The notes: generated from the letters alone by a model not told the origin. Shown: positions 40,975 through 50,740, numbered from the stretch's first letter. The stretch is 64,000 bases of DNA from Leptospira noguchii serovar Panama str. CZ214 (GCF_000306255.2 NZ_AKWY02000031.1:116863-180862), one strand, 5' to 3'. Made by a program: numbers and translations.

Positions 40975-41609
40975 GTAGCCACCTTCCCATCTATTGCGTA
41001 GTTGATCGCATTAAATAATCTTAATTGATCTCGCAAAGGTTTTGCGTTTCCTTTTAAATTTGTAGTCAATCCAGAAAGGTCTTTGAACGGAGGATCATTA
41101 TTTACAATTCGGTTTTTGATTTCGGAAACGGCTCTAAGCCCGACTCGATGCAAAACCTGTATTGCCTCAATTTCCGCATTTAAGAAATCTTGAATTCCTT
41201 TTTCAAATTCTGCCATCACAGCGTCTTGGAAGGATTGCAAATCAAAGGTTCCGCGTAGCCAGGATCTTTCCGGGATAACGACCTTTTTAGTAAGAATGAA
41301 GAGAGGGACCAAATGACCACCTTCCGACTTTGCGAGCATTGCCGATGATTTTCCTTTTTTCGGAGGAATGAATTTAAGACCTGAGATACTCCGAGGACTC
41401 TTTCCGCGAAGTTCCGGAAGTAAAGGAATCGTCAGCCATTTTGAATTCTTTGGCCTGATCACTGCGCCAAATTCATTGGCCCCGGCACTCTTCAATAAAT
41501 CACTATCAACGGAACCTACAAGGCCGACTGTGATCGTTGCCGATTCTATATATTCCAAATCCTTAATGAGTTGATCCAGATTCGTATTATCTTCAATTAT
41601 CGCTGGCAT
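40971..41609 (-). CDS. Virion morphogenesis protein, HK97 gp10-like
   Basis: A 212-residue protein whose C-terminal half has AEIEAIQVLHRVGLRAVSEI followed by NDPPFKDLSG and PLRDQLRLFNAINYAI, the pattern of gp10/Mu gpG-type head-tail joining proteins (a PPL..ST..K...PL.DTG-like segment). The start overlaps the connector gene stop. Confidence 0.6.
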   Translation of the reverse strand: MPAIIEDNTNLDQLIKDLEYIESATITVGLVGSVDSDLLKSAGANEFGAVIRPKNSKWLTIPLLPELRGKSPRSISGLKFIPPKKGKSSAMLAKSEGGHLVPLFILTKKVVIPERSWLRGTFDLQSFQDAVMAEFEKGIQDFLNAEIEAIQVLHRVGLRAVSEIKNRIVNNDPPFKDLSGLTTNLKGNAKPLRDQLRLFNAINYAIDGKVAT

Positions 41610-41953
41610 TATCCGATTCGTCCCCTGAATCCAAGGATTTCAGTTCGTTTTTGGTTATATAGATCCAGCCAAGATACTTGCATACCCGGTGAAATATTCG
41701 TATCGTAGTTACGAGAAATTCCGTCCGCCGATTCTGCCATCACTTCGTTCTTCATACGATTTGCATTGAAGAGCAAGTAAGCCGCTCGGGCACGTTGAAG
41801 CTCATTGAATCGCGGGTGAGATTCAGAAAGCGTAGTGTTACCAATGACGCTTGCGACAGCATCATCAAGAAACAACTGGAGTTCTGAATCTGTTAAGTCC
41901 GCGATTGGATCTCCGACATACGCTCTAAGCTGTGCTATACTTGCTCTTGGCAT
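41609..41953 (-). CDS. Head-tail connector-like protein
   Basis: A 114-residue helical protein: IAQLRAYVGDPIADLTDSEL at the start, then LQRARAAYLLFNANRMKNEV and WLDLYNQKRTEILGFRGRI. Small all-helical proteins directly after the capsid gene usually sit on the portal (gp6/gp15-type). Confidence 0.6.
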   Translation of the reverse strand: MPRASIAQLRAYVGDPIADLTDSELQLFLDDAVASVIGNTTLSESHPRFNELQRARAAYLLFNANRMKNEVMAESADGISRNYDTNISPGMQVSWLDLYNQKRTEILGFRGRIG

Positions 41954-41965
41954 GGTTGACGATCC

Positions 41966-42952
41966 TTATACGGTTTTAACCGTATGAGTTCCATAGCGCA
42001 TCACGATACCTTTGGATTGGTAAACGTGAATTCCGCCGATCTTTTCATAGGCCCTTACTTTCATTTGTCCGGCGTAAGAACTGAACGGTTCTTCTGCCAC
42101 TTCCAAGTCTCTTGCGATGATGATTTCCGCAACATCGGAAGCATCGTCGAAAACGCAAAATCCACCGACGGAGTCGTTCCCGATTTTTTTGTTCAGGATG
42201 TTGTAGGACAAATCCTTCGTTCGAATAAAACCACGCGGAAAAAAGAGTTCTTTATTCTGAAGAAGCCACTGCAGCGTTGTTACGTTTGAGCTACTAGAAA
42301 CCGGCATGAGTAGACGAAGATAATCTTCATCATCGATCAGGATTCCTGCTGCTGAGAATTTACCACTTCCTTCCAACTCCGCCTTAGCATCAACGATGTC
42401 TGCAAGGATCTGCTCTGGAGTCTTATATTTCCAGATGCGTTTAGAAACTCCAGTCTTGCCATTTTCTACTTCAGAAATCTGATCTTCCTGAATTCCAGGC
42501 CAGTTAAAAAGACCGCTTTTAATTTTCTTACCAGCCAGACTCCAGCCGTGAAAAATAACCCGATTTTCCTTCTCGGCAATATAACGTCTCGTTCCGTTGA
42601 GTCGTTTTTCGGACACTGGGTATTCGCTACCTTTGCCGGATTGCCTACGCGCTTCCGCCGCGTCTAAATCATCCTGTGTGATCCGAAAGCCGGCCTCGAT
42701 AACCAACAACTTGTCAGTTTCCTTTGTGGCTTTTTCTCCAACTAAGGGCAAACCGTCTGAATCCGAACCGGATTCCCTGATCCTTGCTGAACCGGTATCC
42801 TCTACACCTTCAGCCGAATAGGCATGTGAGTAGGTTGGCGTATCTGAATTCACGTTGAAAACATTTCTTGCTACAAGTTCGTTTTTTCTTGGAGTCAAGA
42901 GTTCTGTCTTAATGTGTTCTGAGTCTTCTTTTCTAAATATTGCTTCAGGCAT
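41966..42952 (-). CDS. Major capsid protein (DUF2184-like)
   Basis: A 328-residue protein after the cement gene. It has LTPRKNELVARNVFNVN near the N-terminus and FHGWSLAGKKIKSGLFNWPG, similar to DUF2184/encapsulin-like capsid proteins in which the GL.N-type loop is conserved. The gene is between cement and connector genes, as expected. Confidence 0.8.
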   Translation of the reverse strand: MPEAIFRKEDSEHIKTELLTPRKNELVARNVFNVNSDTPTYSHAYSAEGVEDTGSARIRESGSDSDGLPLVGEKATKETDKLLVIEAGFRITQDDLDAAEARRQSGKGSEYPVSEKRLNGTRRYIAEKENRVIFHGWSLAGKKIKSGLFNWPGIQEDQISEVENGKTGVSKRIWKYKTPEQILADIVDAKAELEGSGKFSAAGILIDDEDYLRLLMPVSSSSNVTTLQWLLQNKELFFPRGFIRTKDLSYNILNKKIGNDSVGGFCVFDDASDVAEIIIARDLEVAEEPFSSYAGQMKVRAYEKIGGIHVYQSKGIVMRYGTHTVKTV

Positions 42953-42963
42953 CGATAATCTCC

Positions 42964-43611
42964 TTAGTTATCCAATGTGATTGTGAAACCTGACACGAGG
43001 TTCAGTTCCGCTATTCCGACATTTTGGTTTGATGCAAACTTAACCCCTGTGATAACGGCAGTCTTTCCAGGGATAGCGGTTCTACGAAACGACCCGACGA
43101 CATTTGTGCCTTCTTGAACAACTCGAATACGAACCGTATCGAATTCCGTAGTTGCTTCCTCGCAAGGAACCCAAACGTATCCTTTATCAAAGAAGGTGCA
43201 AAGTTCACCGTCGTCGTAAGAAAGATTTTTCAGGTCTCCTGCGGCATTAGAATAGGATGTCACCCCATCAAATCGCAAATTGGAAGAGACTTGAACCGCG
43301 TCAGCACCTATAACAGAAATACCTTCTCCGCCAGAGACGAGCATCACTGCGGAACCAAAAGGTAATTTGCCGATTGAAACAACGCTTCCTCGCTTACGCT
43401 CGTCTTTCGAATCTCTGGAGGAGGTTCCCAATAGTCCGGGTTGTTCGTTATACAATCCGCCTTCAGGAACCGGAGCTCCAATGAGAGCGAATAATGCACC
43501 GATTGGGAAAAATACTTGTAGGAATTCGGACGGAATTACTTCGAAATATGAAATCCCGAAAATCACAATGTAAAACAAGGTTAGAAAACTTAACAAAATT
43601 TTCAGATTCAT
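42964..43611 (-). CDS. Capsid cement-like protein with N-terminal membrane segments
   Basis: A 215-residue protein. Residues ~55-215 resemble structural cement (Gp24-like) proteins: GSVVSIGKLPFGSAVMLV, LRFDGVTSYSNAAGDL, YDDGELCTFFDKGYVWVP. Unusually, the first 50 residues are strongly hydrophobic: about 4-24 (LKILLSFLTLFYIVIFGISYF) in two parts, the second at 28-47. Cement proteins do not normally have membrane anchors. The start codon was not further tested; an internal start would remove the segment. Confidence 0.6.
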   Translation of the reverse strand: MNLKILLSFLTLFYIVIFGISYFEVIPSEFLQVFFPIGALFALIGAPVPEGGLYNEQPGLLGTSSRDSKDERKRGSVVSIGKLPFGSAVMLVSGGEGISVIGADAVQVSSNLRFDGVTSYSNAAGDLKNLSYDDGELCTFFDKGYVWVPCEEATTEFDTVRIRVVQEGTNVVGSFRRTAIPGKTAVITGVKFASNQNVGIAELNLVSGFTITLDN

Positions 43612-43612
43612 G

Positions 43613-44818
43613 TTACTTATCTCCTCTTTTGTTCATTTTCAGCCGTGCTTCCTGAATTTTCTTCAAATCATCAGCATCTTGCCTTGGAGTTGGTTTTTGT
43701 TGTTCCTGGTTATTCGAACCGCCTCGAACAGACGCTTTTTCGCGAGCAAGCTCTACGGCAGATTCATAGCGAATGTCCAATTCCTGATCGTCGATTGAAT
43801 CAAGCTTTGCAGAAGGTAACGTTTCTTTGATGACCAGCGTCTTTAGATCTCTTGCAGAAACCCCGTCCGTCGTCGCGTCCGGCTTGATCGACTTAACAGT
43901 CTCGATCAACTTTATCCGGCTCTGAGCAATCGAGTCCTGAGTTGCTGGTGCCATTGCGGAAGCCAGAAGTTTTTTCATTTCCGCAAGGGCATCGGTTAAA
44001 GTTGCAACTTGTGCTGTTAGAGATTTGATAAGATCATCTTTTGTCTTATTTTGCTCTTGTTCCTGTGAAGGCGATTGCTTACCTTTATCGATAGGTTCCG
44101 GTGCGGGTTCAGTTGTTGCCGTAGAAGGCTCGGAATCATTTCGAGCGACTCCTAAGTTCTTTAGAAAATTACGAAATTCTTTTATCAGGTCTCGTTTTTC
44201 AGACATATTTTCTCCTGTTTGATTTTCATCCGTCGCAATGACGGCAAAGTTTATATCTTCCGGAAAATCGGCATGGTCGAGGTAGACGCGAACGGAATCA
44301 CCCGCGCGGCCTTTGTCAACATGAGCGGCGTGGTTAAAACGAATATCTCTCTGAACTACATCGTATTGTTGTCCCCTGAAGGTGCCTGGCGTCCAATCGA
44401 GTTTCGAACGAAAGCCCGACGATATTTGCACCTTATCACGTCGTTTTAACGAATCTTTTAATTTTGCGTCCCAGATAGTTTCATTGACCCAAATTCCGTC
44501 GCCCTTCACTTTTACAGAGTCACCAAGAGAGCCTTTCGCATATAACGAATAGTTCGTATCGTTGATCAGCCCGTCGTTGTCTGAAATAGGAGGATGATTT
44601 TTAGTAATGGGTCTCCCCGGTATAGACGCGAGAGTTTCCGGAGAGAAAAGTTCTTCCGGTAATTTTGCCTCTCGAACAATTCTTCCATCAGAGTGAGTAT
44701 AAGGGAATACACCGACACGAGCGAGGACGAGAGGGCACCGAAGAACGGCTTCATCCTCTATAAGTCCTTCCAGCTCGACAGTTGCAGAATCGTAACGAAT
44801 TCCGTTTTCCGGTTTCAC
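43613..44818 (-). CDS. DUF2213-like prohead protease with scaffold-like C-terminus
   Basis: A 401-residue protein with a GTG start. N-terminal part (~10-200) matches DUF2213: TVELEGLIEDEAVLRCPLVL, YTHSDGRIVREAKLPEELF, RPITKNHPP and SFGFRSKLD-like ISSGFRSKLDWTPGTFRGQQ with FNHAAHVDKGRAG. The rest (~200-401) is charged and helical with DDLIKSLTAQVATLTDALAE, likely the scaffold. Family members cleave or organise the prohead. Confidence 0.75.
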   Translation of the reverse strand: MKPENGIRYDSATVELEGLIEDEAVLRCPLVLARVGVFPYTHSDGRIVREAKLPEELFSPETLASIPGRPITKNHPPISDNDGLINDTNYSLYAKGSLGDSVKVKGDGIWVNETIWDAKLKDSLKRRDKVQISSGFRSKLDWTPGTFRGQQYDVVQRDIRFNHAAHVDKGRAGDSVRVYLDHADFPEDINFAVIATDENQTGENMSEKRDLIKEFRNFLKNLGVARNDSEPSTATTEPAPEPIDKGKQSPSQEQEQNKTKDDLIKSLTAQVATLTDALAEMKKLLASAMAPATQDSIAQSRIKLIETVKSIKPDATTDGVSARDLKTLVIKETLPSAKLDSIDDQELDIRYESAVELAREKASVRGGSNNQEQQKPTPRQDADDLKKIQEARLKMNKRGDK

Positions 44819-44930
44819 GCATTGAATAATAACGTAAACCTACCAGAGAAACAAGGTCGCAAGGTCACACAAGAGACCGCAATTTCCGACGTTTTTAGTG
44901 GAGGTGAGGAAGATTTTTTAGAGATGGAAA

Positions 44931-45143
44931 CTACTTACGAGAATCGAGATCCGATTCCATCTGAGATACCATTGAGAGATTGAAATCAAAAATGTTTTGG
45001 GCTTCGTCTTCGGAAACGTTTTTAACTTTCATAATTGCTGCGACCACTTCGTTTCTTTGTGCACTGGGGTCGCCCAGTTTTCCATAAAGTTCAGCGACCT
45101 TATCCGGTGTTAAAGTTGGAAGTATATCTGAAACTCGTTTCAT
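44931..45143 (-). CDS. Small conserved-looking phage protein
   Basis: A 70-residue helical protein (ILPTLTPDKVAELYGKLGDP and VKNVSEDEAQNIFDFNLSMV) overlapping the MuF gene by 4 bases. No domain was recognised. It could be a scaffold or head accessory. Confidence 0.6.
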   Translation of the reverse strand: MKRVSDILPTLTPDKVAELYGKLGDPSAQRNEVVAAIMKVKNVSEDEAQNIFDFNLSMVSQMESDLDSRK

Positions 45144-46732
45144 TTCAAGTAACCCATCGTTTTAAATATCTTATCAAGAACCGATAAGACAGGTTTGAAG
45201 TCGTCTTCATCCCAGTAATGATTTACGAAATTCATACTATTCTTTTTTTGAATTTGAGCAAGGAGATTTTTAGAACCGGTTCTTTCTGCTGTCCAAATCT
45301 CCGTCGCTCTCGCAAAGAGCTCCTCCGTCGTAAGAAAATAAGGAATCAAGCTTTTTTGAGTTCTGCTCAATGCAACAGGAACATCGAGGCCGGGAACTTT
45401 TGTTCGCCCCTCTCTACCGATTTGTTGTAGTCGCTTATACAACTCCGTTTTTTGAACTACGTTTTTAAACTCCGCGAAATCAGGCCCGGAATGACTTTCA
45501 TATCGTCCATCCTTACCCAACCAACGATAGTCCATTGCATGCGCGAACTCGTGAACAAAAGTCGATTGGTATGTGTCTTTAAATTTCAATCCGCTGTTGA
45601 TTTCAATTCGATTCGTATTCGGATTAAAAAGGCCCGCGATGTTTTTCTTTAAATTAGATCCGGCGAGATAATGGACTCCGATGTTGGTTCGATCCTTTGG
45701 AAATTTCAAAATGGAATCCAGATCGGAAATCGTTTTTTGAATGTTGGCGTGAACTGTCGGATCGGGAAGATTCAGATTTACTGAATGTAAAATCGGAACG
45801 ATTGATTGAGTTTGAGGACGTGGGGGAAGTATAATTTTGGGGGAAGAACCAGAAGGCTTCGGATTATTCTTTTTAGATCCCTGTGGTCCCCATGAAGGTT
45901 CTGCCCAGCACCGACAACGATAATCGTCACCGGGAGCCAGTCGAGCAGGCAGCCCACCTTTGCGATTAACAAAGGGAAGTTCTCCCCACTTGTAAAATTT
46001 ATCTGCGACATGTGAATGAGAATCTCGAACCTTAGAGTCTTTTTGAGTTCTCCAAACGAAGCCGGGAAATCCGGCATTTGTTTGCCTGAGTTTGTTTTGT
46101 TGGCTGAAAAATTTTCCGGTTTGGTCTTTCGCCCAAAACTCCGCACGACGTTCGGAAACTCCAGTTGCGTTTTGGATTTGGGTAGCAATGTCCTGATACT
46201 TCAATCTTTTGGTAAGTCCATCGGTTACGATTTTCTGAACAGCTTCGAAGTGGTCTCGGAAAGCGTTGGACGCAAGACTCGATTGTTCCTTTATCATCTT
46301 GTTAACTCGGTCCCAAATTTCGCCGGACTCTTTTTGAGAGACTGGAATTCCAGGAACGCGAAACAACGATCGATCACCTCCTACAACCCCAGCGCGAGGC
46401 GGGAAGTTCATACTTTCATATTGTTTGTTAATGAACGAATTCGTTTTGTCCCGAGACCACGCATCGATCATTTGAACGTTTTGTTTGATCTGGGATTCGA
46501 ATTCTTTTCGAGGAGCGAAATCCCCATATTGATTTTTGAGTTGGTTGAGCAAGACTCGGAGATCGGAAACATCCAACCGAACAACAGGCTCAAAGAAATA
46601 GCCATCCGCACGTGCCTCTTTAGAATAGGTTTGAACACCGTTGAGGATTACAGAGTTTACCTGTTTGGCAAAACGGGAAACCTCATCTCTCCAAAGTTTG
46701 GAATATTGTAGTTCTAAACTTAGCGGATACAC
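45140..46732 (-). CDS. MuF-like minor head protein fused to an HExxH metallopeptidase domain
   Basis: A 530-residue protein with GTG start (GGGGA site 8 bases upstream). Residues ~150-280 are a MuF/SPP1-gp7 head-morphogenesis domain: VWRTQKDSKVRDSHSHVADK, then GGLPARLAPGDDYRCRCWAEP-type CRC ending. After a Pro/Ser linker (~285-320) a second domain has HEFAH at 394-398 (TFVHEFAHAMDYRW) and downstream FLTTEELFARATEIW (468-480), a zincin layout. MuF fusions with variable C-terminal domains are known as possible toxins delivered with the phage head. The substrate is unknown. Confidence 0.8.
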   Translation of the reverse strand: MYPLSLELQYSKLWRDEVSRFAKQVNSVILNGVQTYSKEARADGYFFEPVVRLDVSDLRVLLNQLKNQYGDFAPRKEFESQIKQNVQMIDAWSRDKTNSFINKQYESMNFPPRAGVVGGDRSLFRVPGIPVSQKESGEIWDRVNKMIKEQSSLASNAFRDHFEAVQKIVTDGLTKRLKYQDIATQIQNATGVSERRAEFWAKDQTGKFFSQQNKLRQTNAGFPGFVWRTQKDSKVRDSHSHVADKFYKWGELPFVNRKGGLPARLAPGDDYRCRCWAEPSWGPQGSKKNNPKPSGSSPKIILPPRPQTQSIVPILHSVNLNLPDPTVHANIQKTISDLDSILKFPKDRTNIGVHYLAGSNLKKNIAGLFNPNTNRIEINSGLKFKDTYQSTFVHEFAHAMDYRWLGKDGRYESHSGPDFAEFKNVVQKTELYKRLQQIGREGRTKVPGLDVPVALSRTQKSLIPYFLTTEELFARATEIWTAERTGSKNLLAQIQKKNSMNFVNHYWDEDDFKPVLSVLDKIFKTMGYLK

Positions 46733-46812
46733 GGTTTTTTCCCCTTTTTCAGTGCAGGATGGAAAAATGGGTTTACGACGGCAAAAGGCAGGTTGTTATT
46801 TTTAAATAGGAC

Positions 46813-46832
46813 TTGTTCAGCATTGTTCAGCA
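46813..46832. repeat. Tandem repeat of a 10-mer
   Basis: TTGTTCAGCA occurs twice in a row in the 188-base gap between the portal and MuF genes. A short frame across the gap (46720-46908, minus) has no recognisable feature and was not called as a gene. Confidence 0.5.
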
Positions 46833-46920
46833 AACCGCAAGTTGGCCAAAGATACCCCCAAAGTCCAAAAACCCCGGAAAATGGCCTTATATTCGATTCT
46901 TGGAACATTCAAAATTACTG

Positions 46921-48348
46921 TTAAACAGGACGATTAAATTCTTCAGGGTTTGAAAGACCCGGTTCGCTAAAATCTAAGTGGCCGCTATCATCTCGAGAGT
47001 AATCGAAATTTTCCATTTCAGGAAATCTCTTTTGCTTAACCTCCCCAGGTGAAAGGGAACCGATTGTTACATAGATTTGATCCGCTTGAGCGTTCTTGAG
47101 GTTTGTATCGGCTTCGGATGCAGGGGAAGATTTACACAACGTTTTAAATTTAAACTTCCAGTCGAGAGATGCGAAATCGCCATTTAGAAGTCTGTAAATC
47201 TGTCCCTCAGTCGATCGGATTCGTAATTTGATAAATTGGTCTATGATGGGACGGACTTTGAGTTCCTGAAAGCGAGAAACATCCTCGAAATAACTTACGT
47301 CGTCCGATGGATCACTATTCCCAATATTGATTACGGATTGTGTTCGCCCTAAAATTTTCGAAATAGGTATTTTTGAGAGACCTGACAAGACTTTAAAAAT
47401 GAATGAAAACAGAGTTTCGAGTTGTGAATCAGAAATCCCCGAGTTTCCAAGACGAGTAAGAGTCTCGTCTTTTCCGAGCATTGCAGTGGACTGAGTGGAA
47501 AGCGTATGTCGTAACAGCCGAAGAAACTCCATCGTTTTTTCGGGAGAAGCAGAGTCCAATTTGTCCGTTGTAAGAACCTTTACGGCCATCTCAAAAATCA
47601 TGGAAGTCGTCGACCAAAGGGCCGTATCGATTGCAACAATCCCATCGTAGACTTTTTCTACTAAGGAAATGCCCCTCTGAGAATCCCAGTTCCAGCTATT
47701 GACCAACCAGTGTGACCGGGAAGAATCTAACTCTACGCCAGATACAGAACAAATCGGCTCGTTATAGAACTTAGAAAGCGGATCGCTCGTTTTTCTCCTG
47801 ACGGAAAAGCGACTCGCATCGATTATGTTTATGAATTCGAGATTCCGAATCGTTTCGGGCATTGGTTGACGAAGCATGAAATCGGTCTGTGGAATATCCG
47901 ATTTAATTCCCCAAAAAAGCAGAGAGCCACCGTGATTCATCCGAGAGCCTTGAATATGTTCTGTAATTTTTTCCTGAAGCTTGAACTCCTCCATTTCATT
48001 CATCAAAATTCTGGATATGTTTAGGCCTTTGATACCTGAGTCCGGATCATCCTTATCTCGATTTGTTTCGATTTCGATCCATGCGCGGGTTGCATCTTCC
48101 GAGACGGAATCAACTATGTTGGCGAGGAAACCGTTTGATTCGTAAAGCGCGCGTGCAGTCACTGGAAAAATCCGTTCGGGATTTGGTGCAACACCTCGTA
48201 GTTTATCTCTTCCTGTAATGCCTTTACCGGATGCCATGTGCATCAGGGTATCGAGTCGGGCAACGGATTCAGATGCGTCCAATTTTGCAACGCGGACGGA
48301 TGTATCGATTCCTAAGTTCTTATAATAATTGCGACGCTTACGAGCCAT
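46921..48348 (-). CDS. Portal protein (DUF1073-like)
   Basis: A 475-residue protein starting MARKRRNYYKNL at 48348, with GGAAGG just upstream and the terminase stop overlapping (TAATG). DUF1073-type features include an early VAPNPERIFPVTARALYES, VDSVSEDATRAWIEIETN and STTSMIFEMAVKVLTTDKLD. These portals occur in Mu-like and other myophages. Some databases label such proteins as anti-CBASS proteins, a label caused by shared domain names, not by evidence here. Confidence 0.8.
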   Translation of the reverse strand: MARKRRNYYKNLGIDTSVRVAKLDASESVARLDTLMHMASGKGITGRDKLRGVAPNPERIFPVTARALYESNGFLANIVDSVSEDATRAWIEIETNRDKDDPDSGIKGLNISRILMNEMEEFKLQEKITEHIQGSRMNHGGSLLFWGIKSDIPQTDFMLRQPMPETIRNLEFINIIDASRFSVRRKTSDPLSKFYNEPICSVSGVELDSSRSHWLVNSWNWDSQRGISLVEKVYDGIVAIDTALWSTTSMIFEMAVKVLTTDKLDSASPEKTMEFLRLLRHTLSTQSTAMLGKDETLTRLGNSGISDSQLETLFSFIFKVLSGLSKIPISKILGRTQSVINIGNSDPSDDVSYFEDVSRFQELKVRPIIDQFIKLRIRSTEGQIYRLLNGDFASLDWKFKFKTLCKSSPASEADTNLKNAQADQIYVTIGSLSPGEVKQKRFPEMENFDYSRDDSGHLDFSEPGLSNPEEFNRPV

Positions 48349-49815
48349 TACCACCTTCCTTCGTTTAGGAGCATTTCAAAAAATCCGATCCGATTTTTCA
48401 TTCCTTCCGCCTGGGGGCCGAATTTTGTTTCTTTGATGAGACCAGCCAACGAATCCGGGGCGTCGTCGTGGCGTTCTATGATTTCCGAATATTCTAAAAT
48501 CTGCTTGATATACTTCGTAGAGACAAAACGAGAAAATCGAATTTTATCCCAGTTCATTCGGACGTATTGTTGAATTCTAAACTCTTTCGAACCGGAACTC
48601 ATAATTCCCTTACTGGAAATGTTTCGCCTATTCATTTCTATTTCTAATGCTGTTTCCCCTTTGTTGTTTTCTATGAAAAGGCGAGTTACGTTATGTTGTT
48701 TACAAAGCTTCTCAACTCGATCGTAAGATTCTAAAAGTCCTGCACGCCATATTTCACCAGCGCAAACATAGAACTTCTCTCCGTTCGGTCCACCCGCAGA
48801 AAATGCATTGAAGTCTTTTTTCCTATTCGCTTCACGAAACGCCGGGTCCCAAAACGCAAATATCTTTACATCATTTGGAGTTTCTTCATATTTCGGGTCA
48901 CTGAAAATTCTTTCGGCAACATCCATTGGAATTTGTTGATAAAGAGCACTGAATCGGGTTTCTCCAATCCGAGACCTCAGTTTCAAAACATTCTCAATTT
49001 TAAATCTTTCAGGCCAAAGAGAAGTCCCGTCTTCTAAAATTGCAGGAAGACGGAGAACATGCCATTCACCTTTTATCTCAGGCTCAAACAGCTTCAATTT
49101 CGGACTCCTTATCTTCTCCGGTTAATCTTCCGGTAAGGTCATTGCGCAACCAACGAGTATGAGGAATCAAGATAATCCCGTTAGGAGAAAGACGCGTTTC
49201 TCCAACAGACATAAAATTCTCGATGATTTTTTCAGAGATTACCTCCGATGTCGCTTCCTCTCGATTCTTATACGGATCATCGACAACTAACAAATCTGCG
49301 CCGTCTCCGTTGAATCCTCCCTTGAGTCCTGCACTCAAGACGAGTCCGCCAGATGTCGTTTCCCATTCAGCAGCCGCTCTCATGTCAGGACGAACTTTTA
49401 CTTTTGGAAATATTTGAGAAAATTGTTCTGATTCTACACAGTCTCGAACCCAACGACCAAAACGCGCGGCTTTCTCATCTGAATAGGAAAGTAATATTAC
49501 GTTTTTATCTGGATGCCTACCGATAAACCAAGCAGGGAAGATTCGAGTGCAAATCTGACTTTTGCCCCTTCGTGGTGGCATGTTAATAATGCTTCTCGTG
49601 ACTTCCCCTTTCTCCATTTTTTCGAGAAGGTGAATGATCGATTTTATGTGGAGAGGGTCTTCGAATTTTGGATCAATAAAGCGTGCGAAAGCTGCTAAGG
49701 ATTCTTTGCCATACTTTTTTCCGTATAAATTGCGATCTTTCTTCTTAACTTTGGAAAACTCTTTTGTTCCAAGTTCATGAATCGACTCTAATATTTCTAA
49801 ACCCGAAGACATCAT
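48348..49815 (-). pseudogene. Terminase large subunit, split by a frame change
   Basis: The N-terminal ATPase half (49084-49815) has Walker A MPPRRGKS (79-86) and Walker B LLVVDD (175-180) followed by a QTR-like region to RWLRNDLTGRLTGED, then stops. The C-terminal half (48348-49097, TTG codon) starts within the overlap and reads GEWHVLRLPAILEDG, FWDPAFREANRKKDF (nuclease Asp) and IENNKGETALE. One surplus base, or two missing ones, near 49085-49097 would fuse them. No slippery heptamer was seen, so mutation is more likely than programmed shifting; separate translation of two halves by coupling cannot be excluded. Confidence 0.8.
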
Positions 49816-50369
49816 GGAACCTGATTTACTTTAGAAAGTTTAAATGCTTCGATTTCTTGATGAATTTCGAGAGCCAAATTCTTTTCCCAGTGGTCGCTGA
49901 TTGCTCTTCCAACTGGTTCACATCGTTTAAAGATTTTTAAAACGATTCCAATTATCTCACTTGGATTCAGTTGTGCTCCATATTTTTGCGGCAACGTCAA
50001 TTCAAGTTCTGAGATTGCTTTATAAGCATAGATAGCGTTATCAAGACTCGTAAGTTTCGGAGTCTCTTCCGTAATTTTCTTATACAACAAGTCTGCAATC
50101 GTCTTAGTTCTTTTTTGAATTTCTACCATTCGATTTTCAACGATGGCCTCTACTTGTTTTTCTGCCCTCGCGACGAGACGGTTCCGTTTATCATCCCATG
50201 TTAAACCATCCCTGTCTTTTTCCTTCGACCATTCATCGATAGTTTTTGCGGTAGTCTTCGTTCCATATTCAGAACGGATTTGTTTCGCTACGCTATTTTT
50301 AGAAGACCCAGAGCCGGAAATAGCATAGAGGAAAAAAGCGCGTTCTCTTATAGCTGGTTCTGTGCTCAT
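49812..50369 (-). CDS. Terminase small subunit-like protein (DUF1804-like)
   Basis: Starts MSTEPAIRERAFFLY at 50369, after the stop of the upstream holin-like gene (an earlier in-frame start at 50411 would overlap it). N-terminal HTH-like SGSSKNSVAKQIRSEYGT and a helical rest resemble Mu gp27-type small terminases. About 185 residues. Overlaps the large terminase gene by 4 bases. Confidence 0.65.
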   Translation of the reverse strand: MSTEPAIRERAFFLYAISGSGSSKNSVAKQIRSEYGTKTTAKTIDEWSKEKDRDGLTWDDKRNRLVARAEKQVEAIVENRMVEIQKRTKTIADLLYKKITEETPKLTSLDNAIYAYKAISELELTLPQKYGAQLNPSEIIGIVLKIFKRCEPVGRAISDHWEKNLALEIHQEIEAFKLSKVNQVP

Positions 50370-50385
50370 TTCTATTTTCTTACGA

Positions 50386-50727
50386 TTAATCTGGTTGTTC
50401 TTCCGATGCAACCGGAGTGTCGTGAGCGTAATTGATTGCCGCGAATACTCGCTTCATCAGAATTTCGTAAAACGTTGTCGTGAAACAAAAGTTAAGAAGC
50501 AGAATCACTGCATAGTATCCGAGTTCGGGAATGGAATCCCCAGATGCAAATCTTACAAGTTCGAACACGAGCGCTATCACAGTTGCAAGAATCAGAACAA
50601 ACCGAGCTTTATCACGGCGGACAAATTCGGAGTTGAAAAAACGAAACGCCCACTGGCTCAAAAACAATACGAGAGCCACGTAGAGCGGAATGAATAATCC
50701 AATGATAGCCTGAGTTAAAATTTCCAT
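50386..50727 (-). CDS. Holin-like membrane protein
   Basis: A 113-residue protein with three membrane segments (about 5-27, 41-61, 66-90), charged loops and a hydrophilic C-terminus. The lysis cluster (endolysin, spanin) directly upstream makes a holin role likely, by position. Confidence 0.6.
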   Translation of the reverse strand: MEILTQAIIGLFIPLYVALVLFLSQWAFRFFNSEFVRRDKARFVLILATVIALVFELVRFASGDSIPELGYYAVILLLNFCFTTTFYEILMKRVFAAINYAHDTPVASEEQPD

Positions 50728-50740
50728 AATTATACTCTCC

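Noticed and set aside
46720..46908. A 62-codon frame between portal and MuF genes
   Set aside because: No features, overlaps the MuF start, and there is no ribosome-binding site; noted only as a gap with a tandem 10-mer.
46921..48348. Anti-CBASS label for the portal protein
   Set aside because: The label is attached to DUF1073-type names in some databases; position and size indicate a portal.
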